A program made the translations under genes and the position numbers. The notes beneath the pieces were generated by a model, which saw nothing but the letters and a program-made list of their open reading frames with translations, made no database searches and was not told where the DNA came from. 64,000 bases of DNA, from assembly GCF_047496725.1 (NCBI RefSeq), contig NC_132978.1, positions 6,191,501 to 6,255,500 on the forward strand, written 5' to 3'. This document shows positions 45,708 to 57,130 of this stretch, piece by piece; position 1 is the first letter of the stretch, and each line of letters opens with the position of its first letter. The stretch is from Anoplolepis gracilipes. Taxonomy: Eukaryota > Arthropoda > Insecta > Hymenoptera > Formicidae.

Positions 45708-45708
45708 C

Positions 45709-46352
45709 TAAAATATAAATAATCATAACTACAGATAGAATTAGAATAAAATTTGAAATAACTCAAGTAATAAATGTATGTCATTTTGACGTTAGATTTT
45801 TGTCTCTGACCTCATTTGACTAATTAACATCTTCAAAACGTGAAAATGATATAATGTCACAGACATAAATCATAAAAGGTCATAAAAGATATTAATATTT
45901 TGACGTTATTGGATTGCTTCTTTTTTATTTATTTCCTTTTATATGTAAACTAGAACACAAACGCGCGCTAAGTGCGCGCTATTTATTGTACTGTATTTAA
46001 TTTTTTAATAATACTGCAAAAAAAAATTACACCTCAACGATTTTGTCACCACTTAAATGTAGGAAAGGTTGTTCTGACAATGAGTAATTTTCCACAAGAA
46101 TCAAGTAGATAACATTGGTTTAAAACATATAACAAATTATTTGATAACTTCAATGCTTTTTCTAAATTGCCTTTCCTAAATGTTCAGATTAACACCTCAC
46201 GGATTATTTTTGTTTTTATTTCATATGATAGGGAGTATTCTAACAGCACATACTATCATTCGAATATTCTATATTCTATGAATATATGTACGGCACATCA
46301 TATACTGAAAAGATCCTTTATAACATGTAATAAAATATATTATTTTTCGGGG
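45709..46352. other. Unassigned stretch
   Basis: A small GC palindrome (GCGCGCTAAGTGCGCGC) lies at 45963-45979. No gene seen. Confidence 0.4.
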
Positions 46353-46612
46353 AGCGGTGCACTTGGACATAGTACTTTTGGACACTGTTCATTTGGTCAT
46401 CATTCATTTGGACACGAAAAAAATGCGTACATTTGGACACAGTTCATTTGGATAGAAGAATATACACACTGTTTATTTGCACACCGTTTACTTGGACACG
46501 ATTCAGTTGAGCATCATTCAATTGGATACCAGTCATTTGGGTACTGTTCATTTAAACATTATTCATTTGGACACCAAAACGAGGACTATAATTATACTAT
46601 TCCACATAGGTT
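46353..46612. repeat. Tandem-armed foldback, TTGGACAC type (family C, copy 2, left half)
   Basis: Starts GCGGTGCACTTGGACATAG and runs through about 15 variants of the 15-bp TTGGACAC unit into the core ATAATTATACTATTCCACAT then AGGTTTGT. It is cut off there by a different, GC-rich repeat. The right arm is not found nearby. Confidence 0.75.
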
Positions 46613-47475
46613 TGTAACGAGGCACTCCCCGTTACTACTTCCTTGTAGTTCCCGACCGAACATCAGTCGGAAGTCCGCAGCTCGGTGAACACTGACCGGG
46701 CAAAAGCGGAAGCGCGATGTGCCCTTTTTAAGTCTTCGATTATTCGCAGCCGTTACGAACAACGGATCTCGGCGAGCGAGAGACTAACAATAAGTTCCGC
46801 TTGGGTACCGTCCGACCGCTACCGAAAGCGCCCGAGCGCGCGACACGGTCTCGTGCTCGCCGAGGCCTCGAACTCCGCCGACCGTACGCTGCACTGCAAA
46901 CTACAAATAGAGAAACTATATTCCGCTAAGCACGCTTTCCAGTAACATTTGTCACCGGATACAAACCGGGGTGGAGCGTACTCTGCCTCCGCCGAGAGTT
47001 CTCAGTACAAAGTACCGGAGAAATCTTACCGTTCAGAATACGCTGGAAAACCTGCACGGGGTGCAGAGCTCGCCGCCTTGGACGAGCGTTCTTGTCACCA
47101 GCCTATTAAATCCTCCTCTGAACTGAATCCTCTACCATTCCAGAAATCACTTGCGATCGAAATATTATCGAGATAAGCCGTCAAAACAAACAGCATGAAA
47201 TGTCAAAACACCAGCACGCGTGGGGCGACAAAAACAGAACACGTGCCTCGGTGCCGCGCCAGGCAAAAGAAAGACCGGAACGCGAAAAGAAACGGATCCG
47301 TTCACCGATACACCAACACAATTACCCACGATTGACACTGCAATCTAACAAGCGAGCGAAATAACCGAAACGTTGTAATTATTATAATTAGAAAACATTA
47401 TACGCGGAACGCGAATTATACACTCACCAATCGATACAAATATCATAAACGATTGTCGCTAACGTTACACACACA
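46613..47475. repeat. GC-rich LTR-like block (family I, copy 1)
   Basis: Begins TGTAACGAGGCACTCCCCGT, contains CCTTTTTAAGTC (TATA-like) and GGTGGAGCGTACTCTGCC. The block at 53677 has the same signatures (TAACGAGGGACCCCTCGT; CCCTTTTTAAAC; GGTGGAGCGTACTCCGCC). A possible end is GCTAACGTTACA at 47475, which would give TGTAACG...CGTTACA borders. High GC against the surroundings, no long gene and an abrupt edge in a foldback suggest an LTR from an element I cannot name. Confidence 0.45.
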
Positions 47476-47560
47476 CACACACGCACCCGCACCTGCACCT
47501 GCCCTCACACCCACACCTACACCCCACACCCCACACCCTCCCCCTTCCACACACACAGTA
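47464..47560. repeat. CA/CCCACA-rich microsatellite
   Basis: ACACACACACACACGCACCC followed by CCCACACC-type variants. Confidence 0.85.
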
Positions 47561-48109
47561 CTTATTGTATTAGCCGCAAATACGTACACAACTCAGTGAA
47601 GCGCTCTCGAGAAAGTGGAGTCCATCACCTAGCGCGTGGACAAGCGGATTCGACGATGGACACCCTATTAGCGGCCGCGTCCGGTAGCAAGCGAGTAACC
47701 AATCGGTCTCTCCTTTTCACAAAATCAAAAGAATTTTTAGAAAATATGTAAGTCCCACAAGTACGATGGAATAAGAAATCGGGCAGCGCAGAGTCATCAT
47801 TGCGCCTGTTACGGCACTGCGATTATTTTCGATTTTGTGTATAGCGGTAATTCTAACGTATATGTTAGTATACAATATTATCCTGTAAGGGTGTACGGGC
47901 CTGATATTTTTTGGTGTCGACTATCGTGCTGACATACACGAAAAGTTCGCATTTCACCTTTGTCTCCGTTATTGTACACATCAAATTGTGATAAGAATAC
48001 TTTTTTTTTTGTTATCAATTGTGATAACCCTCACTAAAAGATTCAAAGACAATTGAAACCCATACAGCACCACTAAAATTACCCAAGTGCCATACGCCAA
48101 TTTTGATAA
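47561..48109. other. Unassigned stretch
   Basis: 47600-47720 is GC-richer, and AAATATGTAAGTCC at 47743 resembles a splice donor, so an untranslated exon is conceivable. No coding frame supports it. Confidence 0.3.
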
Positions 48110-48575
48110 GTTTTGAATATGTTGTAGTCTAGATTAAAATAAGAAATGCATATTTTTTTATACGTGTCCATATGGCCATTATAAAGAAATGAAACACTCT
48201 CTTGAAAAAAATCGGTTTCTATATTTTTGAGCAAACATCGTCGAAAGAGTAAGAGATATAAAAAAAAGTTTGAATAAAAGTTTTATGATTTGTAATATAC
48301 TTTAAAACTGTGCAATAAAATTTTCGAAAATACCATATTTTTTGAAATCGATCTCCTTTATTCAATTTTTGAAAATTTAAAAATTTCTCTTATGGCAAAG
48401 CTTATATCATATTTAACGACAACTTCAAACATATAATAAAGTTATATTCTGAAAATACATTTTTCAAAAATAAGCTAGAAATATTCTATATTGCTATATG
48501 TACACCCCACACGTCTAAAGGTTGCTATTCATGGCGATAGTTTTTTCTTCGCAATCTCACAGAGACGACTATGAC
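48110..48575. repeat. Family E dispersed repeat, copy 1
   Basis: From GAATATGTTGTAGTCTAG to GCGATAGTTTTTTCTTCGCA and TCTCACAGAGA. Matches 50398-50697 plus 52232-52372 in order and orientation, that copy being split by a mariner element. Confidence 0.75.
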
Positions 48576-48636
48576 ATCCAAAGGATTTAATTAATAAAAT
48601 AAATTAAGTTTTCGCTCTTTGTCGGAACTAGGAAGG

Positions 48637-49228
48637 GGGCGGTGCACTTGGACATAGTTCAATTAGATACAGTTCAATTGGACACGTTTCAAATAGACAC
48701 GATATTTTGCGCACGGTTTAATTAGATACAGTTGCGTGCGTTCACTTAAACACCGTTAACTTGCACATTGTTCATTTGGACACAGAAAGTTGCGCAGCGT
48801 TTATTTGTACACCGTTTATTTGCGCATCGTTTATTTGCACACCGTTCAGTTAGACACCATTTACTTGCGCACCATTCATTTGGACACCGTCTATTTGGAC
48901 TACAATTATATGATTCTATATAGGTTTACGACTTTTCACGCGAAGCGTGAAGGGACAACACATATCGCCCTGTGTTTCGAATGAGTAACAAGGTCTATAA
49001 TTATACGGTTTCACATGGGTTTGTGACTTTTCATTTTCGGTGTCCAACTAAACGGTATCCAACTGAATGGTGTCTAACCGAACGGTATCCAAATAAACTA
49101 TGTCCAAGTAAACAGCGCGCATTCTTTTCGTGTCCAAATGAACGGTGTCCAAATGAGTATTGTCCAAGTAAACGATGTTCAAAATTTCTTGTCTGTTTGC
49201 AACGTGTCCAATTGTGCTGTGTCAAGTG
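48637..49228. repeat. Tandem-armed foldback, TTGGACAC type (family C, copy 3)
   Basis: Left end GCGGTGCACTTGGACATAG, right end CTGTGTCAAGTGAAGGC. About 17 left-arm units (15 bp, TTTGGACACCGTTCA type) and about 11 right-arm complementary units. The core has two direct copies of the ATAATTATAC...ACATGGGTTTGTGACTTTTC stretch flanking CGCGAAGCGTGAAGGGACAA and CACATATCGCCCTGTGTTTC. It is the most complete member. Confidence 0.85.
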
Positions 49229-49354
49229 AAGGCTACTCTATTTTTCGTATATTCTCAGGATGTACTTGTAATGTCATATATTGTATATTATTTTTTGTAC
49301 ATTCTTATATATACTCACAAGGAAAGGTGTAAAAATGTTCCTCTCCAATTTTAA

Positions 49355-50393
49355 CCCTTTGAGTCACAGCGAGTCACCCAGAGACCCACCTCTTTTTCGT
49401 AGTTTTTTATTGTTTTAACTACTTTTTTATTAACAAATACCGGATTTTTTGTTTCTACAGAGTCTCTAGAACATCAATAAGTGTAAAAAAATATGAACAG
49501 TCATTAATTATTAATTGCAAAAATACCATACATAAACAAACAGTCAAAATTAGTACTTTTTTTTACGAAAAAATGCATTTTCTACTAATCTATTATGACA
49601 ATAAATACGGCAACTTTTTTTATAATCTTAGTACACTCTAAAGTATTTTTCAGATTTTTTTTAGAATTTTCCATCGTGTTATTTTTGTTAAATCCTCCTT
49701 TTTTGATAAAAAATATATAAAAAACAAATGTGCGGTTCTGGCGCAGTGAGTTGAGCGTCTGCTCACTATGCCTAGAATCTCGGGTTCAAATCCGAACAGA
49801 ACCATCGAATTTTTATTCGATGTTATTTGATCGCCACCTCTCGGAAGGTAATGGCAAGACCACCGAGAGTATATCTTGCCGCAGAAAGAGAATTCCCTCT
49901 ATCTAGGCCGTTCGGAACCGGCATAAAACAGTAGGTCCCTATGACTGCAGATAAGACGCTCTCTGTGGTCATATGCTAGAGGGAACGGAAAGAGTTTTTT
50001 GGAAGGAGGTGTAGAGAAGGATAAAAGGGATTGGTGTACCTGAAAAACACCCCGGCAATCCCGAGGGAAGTCCGGTATAAGTCCGTTTTTTATATAAAAA
50101 ACAATATTTTCTGTTCTAAATTGAAAGTAACAGTTGTATTCTTTTTTAAATTTTTTCTCTGAAGGTTTTTTTAGATCGCAGAATCTGAATCTAAAGGAAA
50201 AAAAATTTAATTTCCAAAATTTAATATAGAGATCTAATATGGCGGAAGTAAAATTTCATCTGTCATATTGGATCCGCCTTGGATCTTGAATTTTGAAAAT
50301 CTGACAACGGATTCGTAATCAACGACCCCAAAAATCCTTATATACCAAATTTTATAAAATACTGACAATTAGAAAAATTCGTGACTCAAAGGG
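49355..50393. mobile_element. piggyBac-like non-autonomous element
   Basis: TTAA at 49351-49354 and 50394-50397 flank inverted ends CCCTTTGAGTCACAG and GTGACTCAAAGGG. TTAA duplication and ends starting CCC are hallmarks of piggyBac elements. There is no transposase frame. A SINE with its own target duplication lies inside (49728-50090). Confidence 0.8.
49728..50090 (+). mobile_element. tRNA-derived SINE with target duplication
   Basis: TATATAAAAAACAA occurs on both sides (49714-49727 and 50091-50104). The head folds like a tRNA: GGTTCTG pairs with CAGAACC, with an A-box-like TGGCGCAGTGAG and a B-box GGTTCAAATCC. The roughly 290-bp body has no gene and ends in a T-rich GTCCGTTTTT. Family known feature: pol III transcription and copying by LINE enzymes. 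Confidence 0.85.
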
Positions 50394-50397
50394 TTAA

Positions 50398-50697
50398 TGA
50401 ACTTTTAATATGTTGTAGTCTAGGTCAAAATAGGAAACACATTTTTTTTATACATGTCCACACAACTGTTAAAGGGGTGAAACACCCTCTTGAAAAAAAT
50501 TGATTTTTATATTTCTAATCAAATACCACCAAAACAAGAAGAAATATAAAAAAATTTAAATAAAAGTTTTACAGTTTTTAATGTACTCTAAACTGTGCGA
50601 TCATATTTTTCGAAATTCCTCTCCTCCTTCAATTTTTCAAAATTTTGAAATTTTTCTTATAGAAAAACTTGTAACATATTTAATGACATATTCATAT
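50398..50697. repeat. Family E dispersed repeat, copy 2, first part
   Basis: Matches 48115-48440; interrupted at CATTCATATA by the mariner at 50699 and resumed at 52232. Confidence 0.75.
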
Positions 50698-50698
50698 A

Positions 50699-52229
50699 CA
50701 GAGTGTCCCAAATTTAAATGGCAAAACTTCGTATAGGGGATCGAAAAACTAAAAGAAACAGTCTTTTAGAGATTTGCTCGTTTTTGCTCCATTTTGGAGA
50801 AAATTGCAAAAAAAGAAACAAAATCAAATTTTTTACATTTTATTTCTGTTATCTATTTAATACAGATATTGTTCAAAATGTTGCCCTCTTACAGCAATGC
50901 AAGCATTACATTTAGCACTAACTGCATTAATTGCAGCTAGACATTGTTCTTGTGATATTTGGTGCACTGCATCTATGATTCGGTCGCTCAATTGTTCTCT
51001 TGAATTGATTGGCATCGAATAAACTTTCTGTTTCAAGGTTCCCTATACGAAGAAGTCCATGGGTTAGGTGATCATATCAGGTGATCGGGGTGGCCAAGGT
51101 ACAATTTCCCCACGTACAATCCATCGTTGTGGATAATTTATGTCCAGCCAAGCTCGAGCAGCTCTTCTATAATGAGCTGGACATCCATCGAGTTGGAACC
51201 ACATTTCAATACGCTGTTGTAAAGGAATGTCCTCTAAATAATTAGAAAAGTCGTTTTCTAAAAAATGTGTAAATGTGATTCCATTCAATCTTTTGGGTAA
51301 GAAATATGGTCCCACCAGAAATCCATTCCAAATTCCGAGCCAAACGTTTATAGCAAATTCATGCTGGAACCAGTATTCTCTAATAACTCTGGGATTTTCA
51401 TGAGCCTATACATGATAATTTCTTTGCTTAACAATTCCTCCTCTTGTAAAGATAATTTCATCGGTCCATATTATTTTTAATGGAAATAAATTGTCATTGC
51501 GATTTATTTCAAAAAACCAATTACTAAAATTCAATCTCTTGATATAATTTTGAGGTAATAAATTCTGCACCTTCTGAAGATGGTACGGGTAGCGATTATC
51601 ACCTTTCAAAGTTGGCCATATTATCTGCTGCGATATTCCTGCAGCTGATACCTTTCGGACGCTAGTCTGAGGATTATTATCAAAGTAGCGTTGGATACAA
51701 TTTCTTCTCCGAAAATCCGCTACCTGGAATTGCCTTCATGATGAAGTGAAAATTACCCAGTCTCTCGCAATCTATTAAAAGTCAACAAAAAGACTCGTCG
51801 ATTAGGCACTCTTCTGTTTGGAAATTGGCGCGCATACTCTCACATCGCTTCTAAAGCATTACTGTTACAGAAACCGTACACAAAAACTATGTCAGCATAT
51901 TCAACATTAGAATATGTATGCGGCATTGTGACAGATGTTATTCACTTCAAACTATCCGACTAAGTACAAATTAAGGAATCGTAGGAGAAAGCAAGAATGT
52001 AAAGAAATAAAAGAATGTAAAGGATAACATCAAGTGTTTACATATGTAAGGAACCTTGAAGCAGAGAGTTTATTCGGTGCTAATCAATTCAAAAGAGCAA
52101 CTGACAATAAGATATTGAAATTTTGCAATTTTCTCGAAAATAGAGCAAATCTCTAAAGGACTTTTTGTCTTAGTTTTTCGGTCCCCTACACGCTCCCGAA
52201 GTTTTGCCATTTTAATTTGAGACATCCTG
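50699..52229 (-). mobile_element. Tc1/mariner-type transposon copy 2
   Basis: CAGAGTGTCCCAAATTTAAA at 50699 pairs with TTTAATTTGAGACATCCTG ending at 52229, TA on both sides; the repeat around it continues on each side. The minus strand encodes a decayed transposase: HTH-like part near 51700, then WTDEIIFTRGGIVKQRNYHV (about 51470-51410, first Asp), YFLPKRLNGITF, EMWFQLDGCPAHYRRAARAW (second Asp) and VPWPPRSPDM (third-acid region, usually SPDL). Frames break near 51610, 51400 and 51060. It would have cut and pasted itself at TA sites. Confidence 0.88.
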
Positions 52230-52231
52230 TA

Positions 52232-52374
52232 TGATAAAGTTGTATTCTAAAGTCGCATTTCTTTCAGAAATAAGCTAGAATACTTCTATATACCACTACA
52301 AGCACACTCCATTCGTATGCGGCACTCGCTCCTTACGGCGATAGTTTTTTCTTCGCAGTCTCACAGAGAAGGTG
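52232..52374. repeat. Family E dispersed repeat, copy 2, second part
   Basis: TAAAGTTGTATTCTAAAGTC to GCGATAGTTTTTTCTTCGCA matches 48445-48575. Confidence 0.7.
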
Positions 52375-52377
52375 TAG

Positions 52378-53345
52378 TTCCGAAAAGCTCAAACCCCCGA
52401 TTTTGCTGTCATCACGTATATTTACGTATTTTGCGCTGATTACGAAAATAATAGTGAAAGTTACCGACAATTTCATTTTCATGGTGAAAACCATAAAAAA
52501 TCATTAAAAAATGACGTCTTTTGGTTTTATTTGATCAAATACTGAAAATTTAGAAAAATGTTTTAAACAAAAGATTGTAGATCTCTCCGAAATATGCATT
52601 TTATGTTCTATTCATTTTTACCATACAAGTGATAGTTTTCTAGAAAATCAAACTTAAAGATATATTTCATCACACTATAATATGGGGTGCATTCCGTTTG
52701 GACACGTTCAGATTGGATACTGCACGATTGGACACAGCATGATTGGACACTGAACTATTGGACATCGCTTGATTCAAAATTGTACGATTCCACATGAGTT
52801 TTTAATTTTTTACGCAAAACTGGCCTATAATTTACGATTCTACATGGGTTTTCTACAAAATTTTACATTGAAACTTCTACGCAGTACTGTTAACCTTGGT
52901 ACTTTCCACGCACTCAAATTTTGTTATTTTTCTTATGGGAGCGGGGTCCCGTTCCTAATCGTGCAATGTCTAATCGTGCAGTGTCCAATCGTGCAGTATC
53001 CAATCTGAACGTGTCCAAACGGGTTGCACCCCATATTGTAGTGTGATGAGATATATCTTTAAGTTTGATTTTCTAGAAAACTATCACTTGTATGGTAAAA
53101 ATGAATAGAACATAAAATGCATATTTCGGAGAGATCTACAACTTTTGTTTAAAATATTTTTCTAAATTTTCAGTATTTGATAAAATAAAACCAAATTACG
53201 TCATTTTTTAACAATTTTTTATGGTTTTTACCATAAAAATGAAATTGTCGGTAACTTTCACTATTATTTTCGTAATCAGCACATCAAAATACGTAAATAT
53301 ACGTGATGACAACAAAATCGGGGGTTTGAGCTTTTCGAAACTCCA
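52378..53345. repeat. Foldback element (family K) with a second foldback in its centre
   Basis: CGAAAAGCTCAAACCCCCGA at 52381 is answered by TCGGGGGTTTGAGCTTTTCG ending near 53340. Arms of about 305 bp agree closely (for example TAAGTTTGATTTTCTAGAAA). The centre is occupied exactly by another foldback of family C. No gene. Confidence 0.88.
52684..53034. repeat. Tandem-armed foldback, TTGGACAC type (family C, copy 4, diverged)
   Basis: GGGGTGCATTCCGTTTGGAC at 52684 and GTCCAAACGGGTTGCACCCC at 53010 are the ends. Units are GATTGGACACTGCAC-type. The centre has two direct copies of the core (TACGATTCCACATGAG and TACGATTCTACATGGG), as in copies 1 and 3. Confidence 0.75.
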
Positions 53346-53367
53346 TCCAAAACTGAACTAGTCGAAT

Positions 53368-53540
53368 AAGGAATCTTTGACGAGATGCCATGACTAATAG
53401 ATACAATGCTTACATTCTATGAATAAACAGATACTCTTGCGAAATAAGGTAAGTGATGCAATATATATTATATTATAACCACATACAGCAAAGCACGTAT
53501 ACATTACTATAAAAAGTATCTATCGAATACAAGCAGTTTA
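53368..53540. repeat. Inverted-repeat arm, left (partner at 57430)
   Basis: GGAATCTTTGACGAGATGCC, AATAGATACAATGCTTACAT and AGCACGTATACA-type landmarks recur in reverse complement at 57613-57430. The arms enclose about 3.9 kb of LTR-like and foldback sequence. Confidence 0.7.
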
Positions 53541-53676
53541 GTACAATTTTGTTTTGTTACTATCTTATGCATGTTGTATTATGTATGTATCAATTTTTAA
53601 AAATTTGTATTATTATTGTGCTTTTACAAACTTTTTTCAAAATTTAGGTGTTTGTCTTTTTTTATTAAATTATTAT

Positions 53677-54622
53677 AAAACTATAACGAGGGACCCCTCG
53701 TTACCCGGCCGTCGATCCGCTGTAAGTCCGCCACCCGGAGAACATCCGTCGGGCAAGGGTGGAGGCACTTAGTGCCCTTTTTAAACTTGTAAAACGACAG
53801 CCTTTATAATGGCTCACAGCGGGGCGCCAATCCAATAAACAGCGCTAGGGTAAAAAACCGAGTGCGACCGAACGGGCCCGAAACCCGCGAAGACGAGCCG
53901 CCCCGCGCGGGAAGAATCGACTTCCCCCTCCGCGCGCAAAACAAAGAGAAGAAGAAGAAGTAATTAACAAGGTATTGATCCAAAGGATCGACATCACCAC
54001 ATGGAAGACACCTGATTCCGACTCTTCGAGCGAGTAACTCGCAGAGAAAGCTTCCAAATACCGACTAGCATCCCAGGTGTTTGCGGTGGAGCGTACTCCG
54101 CCACTATATTGAGCGTTCTCGATCATGCAGGATCTCCTGAATCACCGAAAAGCGAAGTGTTCGGAGTGGAGCGTATTCCGCTCCGGCCTTGAGAGATCCC
54201 TGAATCATTTGCGAATCGCGAATCTCGAGTCATCGGGAGCGTACCGCCTCGAATTCCATCTCGCGCGCTGAGAATGGATTCATTGTCAATCGTAACGAAC
54301 CGCTATCAGTATCTGCCCTGTAATTATGAATAACCTTGTACATATTATATATGCGCTCATTTGTCATTTACATCTGAACAACTCTTGTAAATACCATACA
54401 CGCGCTTAACTGTCATTTACGAGCATTCATACGTCACACACATTTACACTACCATGCTGTATCTTACACGACACATTGAACATACAACGCACATTCATAC
54501 ACGATCATCTTGTACAGATTATGACAAATAAACATCAACTACATTTCAACATAAACAATTTGCCTTGTATCTCTATCCTTTCGCGAATCCTGCTCACGAC
54601 TGGCTATCCTCGCGGCGATTAA
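53677..54622. repeat. GC-rich LTR-like block (family I, copy 2)
   Basis: Starts TAACGAGGGACCCCTCGT and shares with 46613 the CCCTTTTTAAA and GTGGAGCGTACTCCGCC signatures; the latter recurs inside as GGAGTGGAGCGTATTCCGC. AATAAACATCAAC at 54529 could be a polyadenylation signal, and GCCTTGTATCTCTATCC precedes the end. The right edge abuts the centre of a family F foldback. Probably a solo LTR; its element type is not clear. Confidence 0.45.
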
Positions 54623-55107
54623 AACACATAATTATGTTAAAGTAAAAATGTGTAACTGCTAGTTGCAAATTCAGATTTTTTCTTAAAAATAACTATGTGT
54701 TTTTTTTACACCAACATTGATTTGTCTCATTATTCTGCGCATAAAAGTATTAGGGTAAGATAATCGAAAAATGAATATTTTATGAGATATCTTGTATTTT
54801 ATATAAAAATATTGCAACTTTGAAGCCTTATAACTCGAAAAGTACTTCACAAAAAAACATTTAATTATAGTATTTTGGAAAGCTCTCGAGATAAGCTACA
54901 AGAATATGCAATAATATATAGGATGTCTCATTTAAAAAATTAAACATGACGTTCATGTGACCTTCAAATGACTCTTCAAGATCAGACCAATGATACCATC
55001 TTATGGCCTCCTCGAAACCGAACAACTTTTGTCTGAAACATTTTTCTCTCCCGAGCTTGGTTTTTCAGATATTCGACTGGATCGATTAAAATGGCCCACT
55101 TTGTATA
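54623..55107. repeat. Family F foldback, copy 2, right half
   Basis: Opens with an 80-bp hairpin (AACACATAATTATGTTAAAG paired with AATAACTATGTGTT) that is also the centre of the copy at 57772. It then follows the right arm of the palindrome at 17636-17980 to the end AATGGCCCACTTTGTATA. Confidence 0.75.
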
Positions 55108-55619
55108 TCCCTCAAATAATGTAAACAAAAACTTTTTTCGTGTCGCACAAATTAGTAGGACGTAAACAAACCTCACTGTTAGTATTATCAGTTTATAAAA
55201 CCGAAGGAAGCATGAAAAATATGAAATTTCATTTTGTTAAATCTCCTAAACCAATACCGTCCCCCACTTAATTCTTACGGGGAATTACTCAGAGCAATTC
55301 CCCGAACAATATGTAAGTAGCAAGAAAATCGGAGAGGTGTTACCTTTTATGCAGTTTTACCAAAAATAAGATTGAAAATATAAATTAATGCATGAAGAAA
55401 CGTATGAAATTGATAAAGAAGAAACATTAGATTTTCAAAACACATTTGATATACCAGAAGTAGAACTAGTAATTGATAAAGAGAGAGAAGACACATATGT
55501 TGTAAAAGAAATTATATGTGGTGAGAATTGTATGATATTAGTAGATTTTATATTCTAGAAATACTGTAGAATTTTGAAGAAGTGTGGTAGGAAGACCAAA
55601 AAGTCTTGAAACTATAAAA

Positions 55620-57130
55620 TGTTACGTCCTGTCGGCTCCACGTTTCTTCCTCTCACACGGATTAATTGATAAACGATAAAGAGAAGTCATTCGACAAACA
55701 GACCGTTCTTGTCAAATAACACTTTAAACATTACAACACGATTTCCCAACAAATACGGAAGGGCTCGATGATGAAATACATTACGGTTCGTCACTACGTA
55801 TGATTAGATGATAATCGCTCAATTAATAATAAGGAAAAGTCGCGCGATAAATAAACTGTTCTTGTTACACAACACCTTAAACATTTCAACACGATTTCCC
55901 AATGAATACACGATAAAAATACATTACAGTTCGATGTTCGTCACTACGTAGGATTAAATGATAACCGCCTAATTAGTAATATAGAAAAGTCGCGCGATAA
56001 ATAGACCGTTTTTGCCACGTAACTCAAATATTTAGACGCGATTTCTAAACGAGTACAGAAGGGACCAACGACAAATTACCAATCTCTTCTGTAACCGAAC
56101 AATAAACACAGCTGAGTAAATTCTAAGATTTCCTAATTTTCACGAGCTCAGCAACATTCAAAACAAGACAGAGAAAAGATACCTTTGGACCAATCTCAAT
56201 ATGTGGTCCCGCCCAACACACCTCAGGAAAATTATATAAAAGAGAAGAGTTGCGAGAACGCTCATGACCATCATTGTTAACACTCCTCAAGCTCTTAGAA
56301 CTTTTAGAGTCGATTATTTCAGAAATTCGGGGTTGATAGTCAGTAGTGTTGTACCAGTAATTTCTCTCGGAAACTTGACTTTCGTTCGGGCTCTCCTTTT
56401 AACGCAAACTTAGTGTGTGATCCACGAGCACAACCCTCAACGCTTAGCTGCAGAACAACACCGAGACGAAGAGAACACCACGAGACTACCGAACGTAAGA
56501 CTTCGCCAAAATAGTAAGACGAGATTAATTAGATAGAATCAGAAACGAACCCGAAAAACACACACAGTTTTTTCTTATTACAACAAAAATAAAATATGTA
56601 AACTTTCCACCCAGAACATAAAACTTTAGACTCTCACTCTCCCTCTCATTATTTTGGGTGATGACCTCCGTACTTATGTAACACCCGCGATTAATACACA
56701 CACACACACGTACTCACGCGAACACAAATTAGAGAATGATTATAATTCAATTACAAACACATGTATACACATATTATATACACACATTTATAACCAAACT
56801 TAGCAATAATTTGATATAATATACTTTCAAAACTATGAGTAAATTTATGTAATGTTAAAACTCAATTCTCTCCGTGACTTCTAACCCCTCTATCGGTTGA
56901 GAGATCGCACTTGGTCCTATCCCGCGTAATAAAGATTAATTTTCTTTATCAAAAAGGACCTTTCGACGAATGTCCGAAATAACAAGTAATAGCGATATTC
57001 ATTATCATTGACTTGTTTTTGGACCTGATAATTCGTTCGATTCGAAACTTACATCCTAATCCGTACGGTTTCGAGAGCTGGCTGTTACATCCTTCCTTCT
57101 AACTCATCCTTCCCGAGTCTGGACGTAACA
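55620..57130. repeat. Solo LTR, 1.5 kb
   Basis: TGTTACGTCC at 55620 and GGACGTAACA at 57130 give inverted TG...CA borders, with AAAA on both sides. AATTATATAAAAGAGAAG at 56230 is a good TATA box followed by a plausible start region, and CGTAATAAAGATT at 56928 is a polyadenylation signal. 55660-56090 holds nearly three copies of a unit of about 150 bp (GATAAATAAACTGTTCTTG, ACACGATTTCCCAA, TCGTCACTACGTAGGATT), perhaps enhancer repeats. No internal genes or partner LTR in the window. The long TGTTACG-type LTR would suit BEL/Pao, which is a guess. Confidence 0.6.

Noticed and set aside
46685..47176. Two GC-rich frames (86 and 75 codons)
   Set aside because: They lie in the LTR-like block shared in part with 53677, where the frames are not kept.
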